Shown: in pieces, positions 54,408 through 63,569 of the stretch | How positions within the stretch are numbered: the first letter of the stretch is position 1 | How the letters are laid out: each line of letters starts with the position of its first letter | Source: Alkalihalobacillus trypoxylicola | Lineage (GTDB): Bacteria; Bacillota; Bacilli; Bacillales; Bacillaceae_D | DNA length: 64,000 nucleotides | Direction of reading: 5' to 3' | Assembly (NCBI RefSeq): GCF_001590785.1 | Contig: NZ_LTAO01000036.1 | Location: 788 to 64,787 of the forward strand | Translations under genes and position numbers: made by a program | Notes under the pieces: model-generated | Databases searched by the model: none | Told to the model about the DNA's origin: nothing | Seen by the model: only the letters and a program-made list of their open reading frames with translations

Positions 54408-57400
54408 TTAAAATGTGGCTAAAAATTGCTCTAATTCATCGACTAAGCGATCATAGGCTTCCTCGCTCATAAAACCGCTATCTAATTGATGCTGAAGTAA
54501 AATTGGAAAGCTTTCTAAATGTTGAAGAGCTCTTTCTAGCTTTCCTTGTTGAACTAACTGGTTAACTGAAATTAAGTGTGTTCTAATTAATCTCGTCGCC
54601 TGTTCGTTAGTAATCTGACCATCTTCCTCAAGCTGATTCACCAACTCGATCATTTTTTCGATAGAAGGCTCTTCAGAGTCTCCATCCTCTGGTCCACCTG
54701 CTACATAGATATTTGGTAATGTTGGTTGCTCCATTCCATGACCAATAAAAAAGCTTGGGTGTGGAGGCTGGTTATAGGCTACATTTTGCCACGCTATCGC
54801 AAGACGATATTGCGGGTCATGCATAAGAGTGTGTATTTTCGTTTCTGTTTCATCTGTTGTAAAGTAAATTCTTAAAGCACTGCTATCTTCTAATCTCCAA
54901 ATGACTTCCTCTCTCCAATCTCCAAAAATATCTGCTTGTAGATTTGGAGTACCCTTCGTCCAGTTATTAGAAAAGGTGCCTTCTGCCGTTAAAATGTTGA
55001 CTAATTCTTCATTTTCATAATCCCATTTATCAATTCTTCCTACTCCTGCTCCAGCTTCTTCATCAAAATCATGATCTAAAAGCTCTCGTAATACATCTCC
55101 ATCCCACCAAATGGCAAAGTTAGCAGAAGGAATATTATTAGATATCAACTCTCCTGAAGCTGAATGTAAAAATCCAGTTGAACTATTCCACGCACCATCT
55201 ACAGCCCATGCCTCGGCACCATCATAGCGTGGGTCAATGTCGGCAATGAGACCTCTTCCCGTATCTCGCCCGGTAAATTCTCCCCAAAGCACTTCGCCTG
55301 TTGCAGCATCACGTAAATTATAGCCAAACTGTGCCGTTCGATTTTCCTGTACCATGAACACTTCTAAACCTTCTCTGCTTGGATCGAAATTACCAACATG
55401 TAAAGCGTCACCATGACCTAAACGCGTATTGTATAAACCAGTTCCGTCATTATTAACCGTCATAGCTCCATAAATAATTTCATCCTTTTGGTCACCGTCG
55501 ACATCAGCAATACTTAAGCTGTGTGCACCTTGTCCCGCATAGCTTCCTAATCCTTGTTCATTTGAATCAAAAACCCAGCGTTCTGTTAGTTCACCATCTC
55601 TCCAGTCATAAGCTGCCAATACCGTTCTCGTATAATAACCACGAGCCATGACAATACTAGGACGCTCCCCATCTAAATAAGCTACACCTGCTAGAAAACG
55701 GTCAACACGATTTCCGTAGTTGTCACCCCAGTCATTCACATTTCCTCTTGGCGGAAAATAGTCAACAGTCTCTAAAGCTTCACCTGTTTCACCGTCAAAG
55801 ACCGTGAGGAATTCATCTCCTCTTAAAACATAACCAGCTGAATTTCTGTGGTCGAGATCTTCTTGACCAATCACATTTCCTACTCCATCTATTGTTCCAT
55901 CTGCTGTCTTCATGACAATTTCGGCTTTACCATCTCCGTCAAAATCATAGACTAAGAACTGAGTATAGTGTGCTCCAGCTCTAATATTTCTACCTAAATC
56001 AATTCTCCATAACATCGTTCCATCTAAACGATAAGCATCGATATAAACGTTTCCAGTATGACCTGAATGAGCATTATCTTTAGAATTCGAAGGATCCCAT
56101 TTTACGATAAAATCATATTCGCCATTTCCGTCTAAATCACCCACGCTCATATCATTCGCATGATAAACATACTCAACCCCATCAGGTGTTACACCACCCT
56201 CTGGTCTTTGAATCGGAATGTCTAAAAAGTTTTCTCCCATCACTTCTACGGTAGTATCATCTGCTTTTTCCTCACCATCAATCACCGGAACTATTTCGTA
56301 ATGAGAGTTCACATCTCCAGTAGAATCAACAAAGTTTGTACTATCTTCTATTGGCTGCTGATTGATTTTTTCGCCATCTCGATACACATTAAAACTCATA
56401 TCATAAGAGTCTGTGCCTAGCATTCTCCAGCTAATATATACACCCTCGTCAGTTTGGATAGCATATGGAGCACGATCCAAGTATTCCATCTGACGAACTA
56501 AGTTCGTTTCAACAGGTGTTTCTAAATATTCCGAAAGTTCAGATACCCCACCTTCGTTAACTGCTGCTACTTTATAATAATAAGGTGTTGTCGTTAATAC
56601 ACTTTCGTCCTTAAAGAAGGTATCTGATACTTTTCCTACCCGCTGATAGTTACTTGCCTTAGAGCTTGCCCGGAATACATGATATTCTAGCGCTCCATCC
56701 ACCTCAGCCCAAGAAATGGTAAGATCATTTTGATTAATTTCTACTAAAGCCAAATTTTGCACTTGATTTGGAGCTTCTACGTCTGAGTTGGCCATTGATA
56801 CGGTAATGGCTTCAGACTGACTCGTTTCAACACCATCTTCATTGATCGCTGTTACCGAGTACTCATAATCTACAGCTAATTCGACTTCCTCGTCTTTATA
56901 TTGTGGCGTTTCTACTTCTGCTATTTTTTGTGCAACATTTTCTGTATCTTTCTTTTTATAAACACCATATTTAACGGCTTCATTTGTTTCATCCCATTCA
57001 AGTGAAACATATAAAGGATTTAAAGAAACTTCGCTAGTTCTTAAATTAGAAGGTGGTTCTTCGACAGACATAATCTCTAAGCCATTCACAATACCTGTAG
57101 AACCTCCGAAATGAAAATGAATTTGACCATTCGTGATTTCTATATCATCAAAGGTTTGTTCTGTATAATCATTTCTTGGTGCACTCATTGTGCCATAATC
57201 ATGCCCGTTTATCGTAACATTTGTTCTTGCACTTCCATTAAAATCTCCTACATATACCTTTGCAGAATATAAACCATTGGGTAAATCTACTTTAAAATCC
57301 CAACCTACATCAAAATATCCAAGCCAATCTCTTAATAAATTTCCCCCTTGATTTCGATCTCTACCTATCATTCCAGAAGGATCGACAATTCCATATCCTA

Positions 57401-57611
57401 ATTCCTCACTGTACACAGTCGATAAATTGACATCGATATAGCCCTCTTCTACAGCTTGTCCTGCTAAACCAAAATCAAATTTTAGGGAAGTGAACTCACT
57501 TTCTTCCTGTTCATCTGCTATTGCTTGTTTTATAGAAAAATGAGGAATGATAAGCAACAAGGAAAGTGAGAGTATCACAAATTTCTTTAACCAAGGCATA
57601 CCTTTTTTCAT
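54408..57611 (-). CDS. Secreted rhamnogalacturonan lyase, PL11 (YesW-like) with FN3 domains
   Basis: The protein has about 1,067 residues. Signal peptide (about 1-33), an N-terminal carbohydrate-binding-like domain (LKFDFGLAGQAVEEGYIDV to about 190), two FN3 domains (about 195-275 and 285-365), the PL11 beta-propeller (about 375-985: HANDMSVGDLDGNGEYDFIVKWDPSNSKDNAHSG and repeated DFDGDGKAEIVMK calcium loops), and an 80-residue helical C-terminal FIMAH-like domain. It cuts the rhamnogalacturonan I backbone by elimination. The ATG at 57611 follows AAAGGAG; the frame is open from a TTG at 57632. A cre-like site is upstream. Probably feeds importer 3. Confidence 0.9.
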   Translation of the reverse strand: MKKGMPWLKKFVILSLSLLLIIPHFSIKQAIADEQEESEFTSLKFDFGLAGQAVEEGYIDVNLSTVYSEELGYGIVDPSGMIGRDRNQGGNLLRDWLGYFDVGWDFKVDLPNGLYSAKVYVGDFNGSARTNVTINGHDYGTMSAPRNDYTEQTFDDIEITNGQIHFHFGGSTGIVNGLEIMSVEEPPSNLRTSEVSLNPLYVSLEWDETNEAVKYGVYKKKDTENVAQKIAEVETPQYKDEEVELAVDYEYSVTAINEDGVETSQSEAITVSMANSDVEAPNQVQNLALVEINQNDLTISWAEVDGALEYHVFRASSKASNYQRVGKVSDTFFKDESVLTTTPYYYKVAAVNEGGVSELSEYLETPVETNLVRQMEYLDRAPYAIQTDEGVYISWRMLGTDSYDMSFNVYRDGEKINQQPIEDSTNFVDSTGDVNSHYEIVPVIDGEEKADDTTVEVMGENFLDIPIQRPEGGVTPDGVEYVYHANDMSVGDLDGNGEYDFIVKWDPSNSKDNAHSGHTGNVYIDAYRLDGTMLWRIDLGRNIRAGAHYTQFLVYDFDGDGKAEIVMKTADGTIDGVGNVIGQEDLDHRNSAGYVLRGDEFLTVFDGETGEALETVDYFPPRGNVNDWGDNYGNRVDRFLAGVAYLDGERPSIVMARGYYTRTVLAAYDWRDGELTERWVFDSNEQGLGSYAGQGAHSLSIADVDGDQKDEIIYGAMTVNNDGTGLYNTRLGHGDALHVGNFDPSREGLEVFMVQENRTAQFGYNLRDAATGEVLWGEFTGRDTGRGLIADIDPRYDGAEAWAVDGAWNSSTGFLHSASGELISNNIPSANFAIWWDGDVLRELLDHDFDEEAGAGVGRIDKWDYENEELVNILTAEGTFSNNWTKGTPNLQADIFGDWREEVIWRLEDSSALRIYFTTDETETKIHTLMHDPQYRLAIAWQNVAYNQPPHPSFFIGHGMEQPTLPNIYVAGGPEDGDSEEPSIEKMIELVNQLEEDGQITNEQATRLIRTHLISVNQLVQQGKLERALQHLESFPILLQHQLDSGFMSEEAYDRLVDELEQFLATF

Positions 57612-57705
57612 CTTACTAGTCACTCCTTTCAAAGTAAGTAAAAATAATTACGAAATAGAATTCAGAATCATTTCACGGTTAAAAACAACCCTCCTCCCCC
57701 AAAAA

Positions 57706-57720
57706 ATAAAACGCTTACAT
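57706..57720 (-). promoter_or_regulatory. cre-like site upstream of the lyase gene
   Basis: On the minus strand ATGTAAGCGTTTTAT fits WTGNAANCGNWNNCW except for one position (A in place of the final C). It is about 95-110 bp upstream of the start. Confidence 0.55.
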
Positions 57721-57879
57721 TTGTAAATACTAGATGTCTTTTTACTATATTTCTTTATAAAAAACCGTTCTTTTTGTTTAAATAACCGCTTTTTTTCAAA
57801 AACAAAAAATGACTATAACTTATAGACTATTTACCTTACGGGACTATTAGATGTTAAATATCCACGATATTGAAAACAA

Positions 57880-57920
57880 ACAAAAAAAGAACTAATTGAT
57901 AAATTCCAATTAATTCTTCC
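57880..57920 (-). terminator. Distal terminator downstream of the GGDEF-EAL gene
   Basis: On the minus strand GAATTAATTG and CAATTAGTTC pair around GAATTTAT, followed by TTTTTTTG. It lies about 520 nt past the stop codon, beyond the A8/A9 dimer, and is the only terminator visible for that gene. Confidence 0.65.
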
Positions 57921-57956
57921 CCTCATTCTTATTAAAAATCAAACGAGTCATTATAC

Positions 57957-58198
57957 GAGTGAATTTCATAATTGCTCTATAAAAGAATAAAACCGAACGT
58001 TTCTTATAAAATATGTTTTAAACGTTTGCAATTTACTTCTTGATTGAAACGGTAGGTAGTGACTCCCAAAGGATCAGCGCACTCTGAAGATCCACTCTGA
58101 CGAAGCTCTGCGTAGTCAGAGTTAGCTGAAGACAAGCCCTTGGGAAAGCATCTACCTAAAGTGAAAATTAAAAACCTAATCGTTCCGTTTTCATTATA
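57957..58198 (-). repeat. Family A element, copy A8
   Basis: Reverse orientation, full core. One end is GAATTTCATAATTGCTCTAT followed by AAAACCGAACG. The other end is fused to copy A9 at TTTTCATTATAA. Confidence 0.83.
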
Positions 58199-58413
58199 AA
58201 AATGTCTTGAATGTTTGTGAATTCACTCGTTGATTGTAACGGTAGGTAGTGACTCCCAAAGGGATCAGCGCAGTCTGAAGATCCACTCTGACGAAGCTAT
58301 GCGTAGTCAGAGTTAGCTGAAGACAAGCCCTTGGGAAAGCATCTACCTAAAGTGAAAATCAAAAACCTAATCGTTCGATTTTCATTATAAGATATGCATT
58401 ATGAAAATGATTC
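58199..58413 (-). repeat. Family A element, copy A9
   Basis: Reverse orientation, full core with the inner stems, and far end TTCATTATAAGATATGCATTATGAAAATGATTC. It forms a head-to-tail dimer with A8, lying in the 3' region of the GGDEF-EAL gene. Confidence 0.83.
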
Positions 58414-58439
58414 ATACGAATAAAATCTGTACACACTCT

Positions 58440-60155
58440 TTAAGCTAATAATAGTTTTTTAACAATCGTTTCTGGCTTTTCCGGCTGACTAAATAAATAA
58501 CCTTGTACCCAATCACAACCAGCTTCCTTCAACCAGTCTAACTGATTTTGTTCCTCTACTCCCTCCATTAATACTCTTAGGTTCATATTATGACCAAGCT
58601 GTATCATAGATTTTACAATCGATTGTTGGGTAGAGTTATCCATTATATCTTTAAGAAATGAACGGTCTATTTTCAGCATCTGTAAAGGAAGCTCATTTAA
58701 ATGCTGGAAAGAGGAATATCCAGTTCCAAAATCATCGAGTGCTAATCGAATACCCATTTCTTTTAACAAAATTAACTTCTTAATCGTACTTTCCTTATAA
58801 GCTAGTGCAGATGATTCAGTAATTTCTAATTCTAAAAATTCAGGGTCCATTCCTGTTTCTTCTATTATATTTTGAACTTGGTCAATAAAGGTTTCCTGAG
58901 CAAATTGCAGTGGCGAGATATTAACCGCCATTAATATAGGCTCATAACCCAAATGCTTCCATTCACTCCACTGAAGACACGCCTTCTTTAGTACCCAAAA
59001 ACCCAATTCATGGATAAATCCAATTTCTTCGGCAATCGGTATGAACTCCATTGGTGAAACAAGACCCATTTCTTTATTATCCCATCTTACAAGAGCTTCT
59101 GTACCCGTTACTTTATTGGATTCTAAATCGATTTTTGTTTGATAGACTAAATAGCATTCTTGCTGCTCTAGTGAATTTAGAATTAAATCTTCAATTAATA
59201 GTCTTCGACGTACACTACCCTCCATTTTATAATCAAATTTTGAAATTCTATTTTTTCCATTCTTCTTTGCATCGTACATGGCTAAATCAGCGACTCGAAT
59301 TAATTCATCAGCACTCTTTACATCATCAGGAAAAACACTAATGCCACCACTTAATGTAATTCGTAGCTTTTGGTTTTCTATTAAAAATGGCTCCTTCATT
59401 TCCTGAATGCATTGACAGGCGATTTCTTCAATTTCATCGACTCGCTTATTGAATACAATAAATAAAAATTCATCTCCACCAACTCTAGCTAAGATTTCAC
59501 CATCTCTTTTATGCTTAAGTAAGCGTTGAGCGACCTCTACTAAAAGCTTATCGCCCGCTCTATGCCCTAAAGAATCATTCGTGAATTTCAAACGATCCAT
59601 ATCTAGAAAAAGACAGGCAACACGTTCATTTTGTTTAATCGCTTGATTTATTTTTTCATCAACGAAATGACGGTTAGGCAAATTAGTCAGTGTATCATGG
59701 TAGGCCATATATTGTATTTCACTTTCAATTTTTTTATGAAAAGAAATATCTTTGAAAAATAAAATATACCGACTGTTTTTACCAAGTTGAAAGGGATGCT
59801 TAGAAACTTCAAAAATCATTTTTCTACGTTCTTTTGACCAGCCTTCAATCTCTTCTGCTTCTTTTTTCCACTGTGAATAAGGGGGCAATATCGAATATAT
59901 ATCATTGACAACTTCTGAAAAAAAATACTCTTCAAGCTTTTGAAAGGATTCATTTTTATGTCTAATTTTACCGGTATGATCAGAAATAATTAGAGCTTCC
60001 TCAAAAGAGTTCAGTAAGTTCGATTGAATATCAGTAATCACTTTTTTCAGCTTTTTTCTTTTTGAATATTCGAGCATGATAAATGTCATTAACGCCGCTG
60101 CAGCAAGATAGAATGGAAAATTGTGCAAATGTATAATGTGCATAAAGTAAATCAT
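58440..60155 (-). CDS. Membrane GGDEF-EAL c-di-GMP enzyme
   Basis: The 571-residue protein has one N-terminal helix (about 10-28), a PAS-like sensor region (about 48-140), a diguanylate cyclase domain with intact GGDEF (226-230) and a phosphodiesterase domain with intact EAL (353-355) plus LEITES, DDFGTGYSS and KIDRSF. The inhibitory site upstream of GGDEF reads RDGE rather than RxxD. Both activities are possible, and the net effect cannot be predicted. Monocistronic. Confidence 0.9.
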   Translation of the reverse strand: MIYFMHIIHLHNFPFYLAAAALMTFIMLEYSKRKKLKKVITDIQSNLLNSFEEALIISDHTGKIRHKNESFQKLEEYFFSEVVNDIYSILPPYSQWKKEAEEIEGWSKERRKMIFEVSKHPFQLGKNSRYILFFKDISFHKKIESEIQYMAYHDTLTNLPNRHFVDEKINQAIKQNERVACLFLDMDRLKFTNDSLGHRAGDKLLVEVAQRLLKHKRDGEILARVGGDEFLFIVFNKRVDEIEEIACQCIQEMKEPFLIENQKLRITLSGGISVFPDDVKSADELIRVADLAMYDAKKNGKNRISKFDYKMEGSVRRRLLIEDLILNSLEQQECYLVYQTKIDLESNKVTGTEALVRWDNKEMGLVSPMEFIPIAEEIGFIHELGFWVLKKACLQWSEWKHLGYEPILMAVNISPLQFAQETFIDQVQNIIEETGMDPEFLELEITESSALAYKESTIKKLILLKEMGIRLALDDFGTGYSSFQHLNELPLQMLKIDRSFLKDIMDNSTQQSIVKSMIQLGHNMNLRVLMEGVEEQNQLDWLKEAGCDWVQGYLFSQPEKPETIVKKLLLA

Positions 60156-60406
60156 CCTATCACCTTTTCTTTTTAGTAGCTGATTTTTTATTCGATTTGT
60201 AAAAAGGATAGAATACTAAAAGCCTAAAAATCTATACCTTTCCACCTTATTATACCTCGTTTCATCAAACTTTAGTAGTATGTAAAAAGATATATTAAAT
60301 AACTAATTAATACAAACAAACGTTTCATAACTCTATAAAACATACATTTAGTCGCAGTCTAAAAGATTTTATGCATAAATATACTACTTCAAAGGCTTTA
60401 CACATA
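60156..60406. other. Upstream region of the GGDEF-EAL gene
   Basis: AT-rich; a TATAAT at 60255-60250 on the minus strand may be its -10 box, without a clear -35 at the right distance. I see no riboswitch or gene. Confidence 0.4.
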
Positions 60407-60600
60407 CATGTTAGATGCCCGAAAACACTTTGCGTCCGCTAAGTACTGTCGAAATTCACTTTATCCACTGAAATCTTGGTGTTCACTAACTTACATCTTC
60501 CATCGAGAATCTACCCGTTCAAAAGAACCCTCCTTCTTATTTAAAAGAAAGAGGGTTCTTTGTTCGTTATTTGTGTTTGTATCTTACACTTCATTTCAAG
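60407..60600 (+). repeat. Family B element, copy B4 (partial, diverged)
   Basis: It has GACACTT-like AAACACTTTGCGTCCG, a TCGAAATTCAC remnant and the hairpin AACCCTC...GAGGGTTCTTTG (60526-60561) followed by GTGTTTGTATC, the 3' flank shared with B3. The first 60 bp and the inner stem are lost. Confidence 0.65.
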
Positions 60601-60655
60601 TTTCGCTCTATGTGATGATTTAAAAAAACAGGTATGTCACAGACTTATCTCTTAT

Positions 60656-61639
60656 TTAAGCATGCTGCGTATTATCCTTCTCTGCTTTTCTCACTTCAAT
60701 CTTCCTTAACTTTTCTTCTACTTCTTCTTCAGTTAATTGATGTTCTTCGATGTAACGATTTCTTGGGTGCACTCTACACTCATCTGAGCAACCGCGCATA
60801 TAGAAATGCTCGTTTTCTTCGGAAACTAGAATTTGTTTGTTACATTCTGGGTTTCCACAATTCACATAACGCTCACACGGAGTTCCATCAAAATGGTCCT
60901 TCCCGACAATGACTGGGTCGACTTGGTTTACTGGAACGCTAATACGCTGGTCAAATACATAGAGCTTTCCATCCCATAATTCTCCTTTTACCTCTGGATC
61001 TTTTCCATAAGTAACAATTCCACCGTGTAATTGACTGACATCGTCGAAGCCTTCTCTCTTCAACCAGCCTGAAAATTTCTCACATCGTACTCCCCCCGTA
61101 CAATACGTCAAAACTTTCTTACCTTTAAGCTGCTCCTTATTTTCCCTAACCCAATCTGGCAGGTCTCTGAAGTTGCGAATATCTGGTCTAATGGCGCCTT
61201 TAAAATGTCCAAGATCAAATTCATAATCATTTCTAGCATCAATGACGACTGTATTCTCTTCTTTCATTGCCTCATAAAATTCTTTAGGACTTAAATAGTT
61301 GCCTGTTAATTCAAGAGGGTTTACATCATCTTCTAAACGAAGGGTTACTAATTCTGGGCGATAGCGAACGTGCATTTTTTTAAAAGCATGCTCTTCTTCC
61401 TCATCAATTTTAAAAACAATGCCTTTAAAACGCTCATCATTCTCCATATAATCCATATAGCTTTTCGTTTGCTCTACCGTCCCAGATACCGTACCATTAA
61501 TACCTTCATCTGCTATTAATATTCTTCCTTTTAATCCTAAATCCTTACAAAACTGCAAATGCTCGTCTGCATAATCCTCTGCATTTTCTATATCATTATA
61601 AAAATAATATAATAATACGCGGTAAGGTTTTTCACTCAT
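60656..61639 (-). CDS. trhO: tRNA uridine-34 hydroxylase, rhodanese family (TrhO/YbfQ)
   Basis: The 327-residue protein has an N-terminal UPF0176 domain (about 5-100), a rhodanese domain with catalytic C180 in [17 protein letters not shown], and a C-terminal Cys-rich segment ([15 protein letters not shown]...GCSDECR) typical of YbfQ. The family forms 5-hydroxyuridine at tRNA position 34 with O2. Monocistronic. Confidence 0.93.
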   Translation of the reverse strand: MSEKPYRVLLYYFYNDIENAEDYADEHLQFCKDLGLKGRILIADEGINGTVSGTVEQTKSYMDYMENDERFKGIVFKIDEEEEHAFKKMHVRYRPELVTLRLEDDVNPLELTGNYLSPKEFYEAMKEENTVVIDARNDYEFDLGHFKGAIRPDIRNFRDLPDWVRENKEQLKGKKVLTYCTGGVRCEKFSGWLKREGFDDVSQLHGGIVTYGKDPEVKGELWDGKLYVFDQRISVPVNQVDPVIVGKDHFDGTPCERYVNCGNPECNKQILVSEENEHFYMRGCSDECRVHPRNRYIEEHQLTEEEVEEKLRKIEVRKAEKDNTQHA

Positions 61640-61879
61640 AATCCTTCCTCCTCATGGTTAAAAATTATATTCCGTTTGGTTCTTCAAAAAGTAATACAAA
61701 CATGATAGATTTTAAATTTATAAAACCTACCCTTTAATCCAACATCGCATCCAAGCGCAGATTGGTGCTCTGTTTTCGTAAAAACTTCCTTCACTATTTA
61801 ATCAAAATTCATTTAAAAAATCAACTGTATCTCCTTAGAACTTCATACAATAAACGACAACTAATTTATCCAAGTAGTA
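61640..61879. other. Intergenic stretch with no visible feature
   Basis: Upstream of trhO. I see no gene, hairpin or repeat before family B copy B5 begins. Confidence 0.45.
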
Positions 61880-62094
61880 TCGGAGTATCGGAAAATACGC
61901 GCGAATGATGAGCTCCACACATGCTTGGTGCCCTTTCATCTGCGCCCCCAAGACATTCAGCATCTACTAGGGTAACTCTGACTAACTTTTTTAATATGTG
62001 TTTCGGCATAGCCAGGGGTTTTCGAAAACCAAAAAATCCTCCTTCTTTTCAAGAAGGAAGTTTTTTGGTTTGCATTCATTACACCTCATTACAT
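61880..62094 (+). repeat. Family B element, copy B5 (short), with terminator
   Basis: It keeps the start (AATACGCGCGAATGATG), CCCCAAGACATTC, CTGACTAACTTTTTTAA..GTTTCGGCATAGCC, and the 3' hairpin TCCTTCTT...AAGAAGGA with T runs (62034-62073). About 100 bp of the middle is missing. The hairpin probably terminates scrB on the minus strand. Confidence 0.68.
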
Positions 62095-63558
62095 TTAGGA
62101 ATCAATATGATAAGAAGATAGTGACCATTTTTGTAAAGAAAAAGAACAGCTTCCTGAACTACTAAAATGAATATGATGAGCACTCATATTTGAATAAAAT
62201 CTAGCACTAAAAACTTCTTCCCCTTCATTAATAAAAATTTCTATCGCTGATGTATCTATAAAAATTTGGAGCGATGTTAAATTCCGGAGAAAACATTGTC
62301 TTCTTTCAAACTTTCCATCTACATAGCTTTTTCTCTCAAGGATAAATAGTTGTTTCTCCTTTGAGTAAATAAGCCTCACTGCTTCCGCTATATCAATCTG
62401 AAACCAATCTTCTGGTAATGTTAAGAAGTCTAGTAGTAATTCTGTTCCTTTTGTCGTTTCGTTTAAAAGCTTCCAAAACATTTCTGGTTGCAGGTGAACT
62501 TGTTTCTCAAATACATTCGGCTGTCTTAACTCTACTAATTCCTGTAATGGCCTTTGATACAATTTGTTATTTTCATACAATAATTCTCTTGGTAAAGTCA
62601 TATTGTGAAGCCAATCATGAGAAATCGTTGGATGATTCTGTTCATTCTGCTCGGGTACACCCATCCAAGCAAACATTATTCTTCTACCTTGTTCATCAGT
62701 CGTTGTTTGTGGAGCATAAAAGTCAAAGCCTCGATCTAATTCATAGAACTCATCATGCTCTAAAGCACCTGTTTCATAGTCCATCACTCCAACCACATAG
62801 CCTGATTGATAGGTATTATGATAAAAATCGCCCTTTGGCTCCAACCCTTGAGGACAAAAGATTAATAGGTCATGTCCATTTAATTGAAATAAATCAGGAC
62901 ATTCAAACATATATCCAAAATCATTAAGAAAATCATTTTCATTTTTAATGACATTCCCCTTATACTTCCAATTTAACAAATCCTTCGATTCAAATAAGGC
63001 AATCGTTCCTTTTTCATCAAGTTTTTGGGCACCTACCACCATATAGAAGATATCTCTGTGTTTCCAAACCTTCGGGTCACGAAAATGCGCTGTATACCCT
63101 TCTGGTAAACTAATAACTGGACCTTTCTTATCAAAATGAATGCCGTCCTCCGAAATAGCTAAGCATTGATAGGTTTGTCTATTTCCTTGAGTATCCTTTA
63201 CATTCCCTGTATAAAACAAGTACATTTTTTCTTCATGTATGATAGCACTTCCTGAATAACAGCCATTTTGATCAAACCACTCTGTAGGAGTGAGCGCTAC
63301 TTTTTCATGTCTCCATTTTATAAAATCCTTCGTGACATAGTGGCCCCAGCATTTAGCTCCGTGATTGGTTTTAAATGGCATCCATTGGTAAAATAAGTGA
63401 TACTCTCCTCTCCAATAAATAAAGCCGTTGGGATCATTAAGAAGACCTGTTGGGGGCATAAGATGAAAAGATAGCCGGTAAGGATCCCTTTCTACAGCTT
63501 CTCTTTTTTCTTTCAGTACTTTTGTTAGTTTTTCTCTATAAAGCGGTTCGCTTTGCAC
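62095..63558 (-). CDS. scrB: Sucrose-6-phosphate hydrolase, GH32
   Basis: The protein has about 487 residues. The GH32 catalytic motifs are NDPNGF (nucleophile Asp), FRDPKVW (transition-state Asp) and FECPDLF (acid/base Glu), followed by a C-terminal beta-sandwich. GTG 63558 follows GAGGGGGG at 6 nt and is preferred over TTG 63573. It splits sucrose-6-P into glucose-6-P and fructose. The fructokinase gene ends just upstream in the same orientation, so the two form an operon that continues beyond the window. Confidence 0.92.
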   Translation of the reverse strand: MQSEPLYREKLTKVLKEKREAVERDPYRLSFHLMPPTGLLNDPNGFIYWRGEYHLFYQWMPFKTNHGAKCWGHYVTKDFIKWRHEKVALTPTEWFDQNGCYSGSAIIHEEKMYLFYTGNVKDTQGNRQTYQCLAISEDGIHFDKKGPVISLPEGYTAHFRDPKVWKHRDIFYMVVGAQKLDEKGTIALFESKDLLNWKYKGNVIKNENDFLNDFGYMFECPDLFQLNGHDLLIFCPQGLEPKGDFYHNTYQSGYVVGVMDYETGALEHDEFYELDRGFDFYAPQTTTDEQGRRIMFAWMGVPEQNEQNHPTISHDWLHNMTLPRELLYENNKLYQRPLQELVELRQPNVFEKQVHLQPEMFWKLLNETTKGTELLLDFLTLPEDWFQIDIAEAVRLIYSKEKQLFILERKSYVDGKFERRQCFLRNLTSLQIFIDTSAIEIFINEGEEVFSARFYSNMSAHHIHFSSSGSCSFSLQKWSLSSYHIDS

Positions 63559-63569
63559 TGTATCCCCCC

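Noticed and set aside
60156-60406. c-di-GMP riboswitch upstream of the GGDEF-EAL gene
   Set aside because: I looked for the conserved GEMM core and found none.
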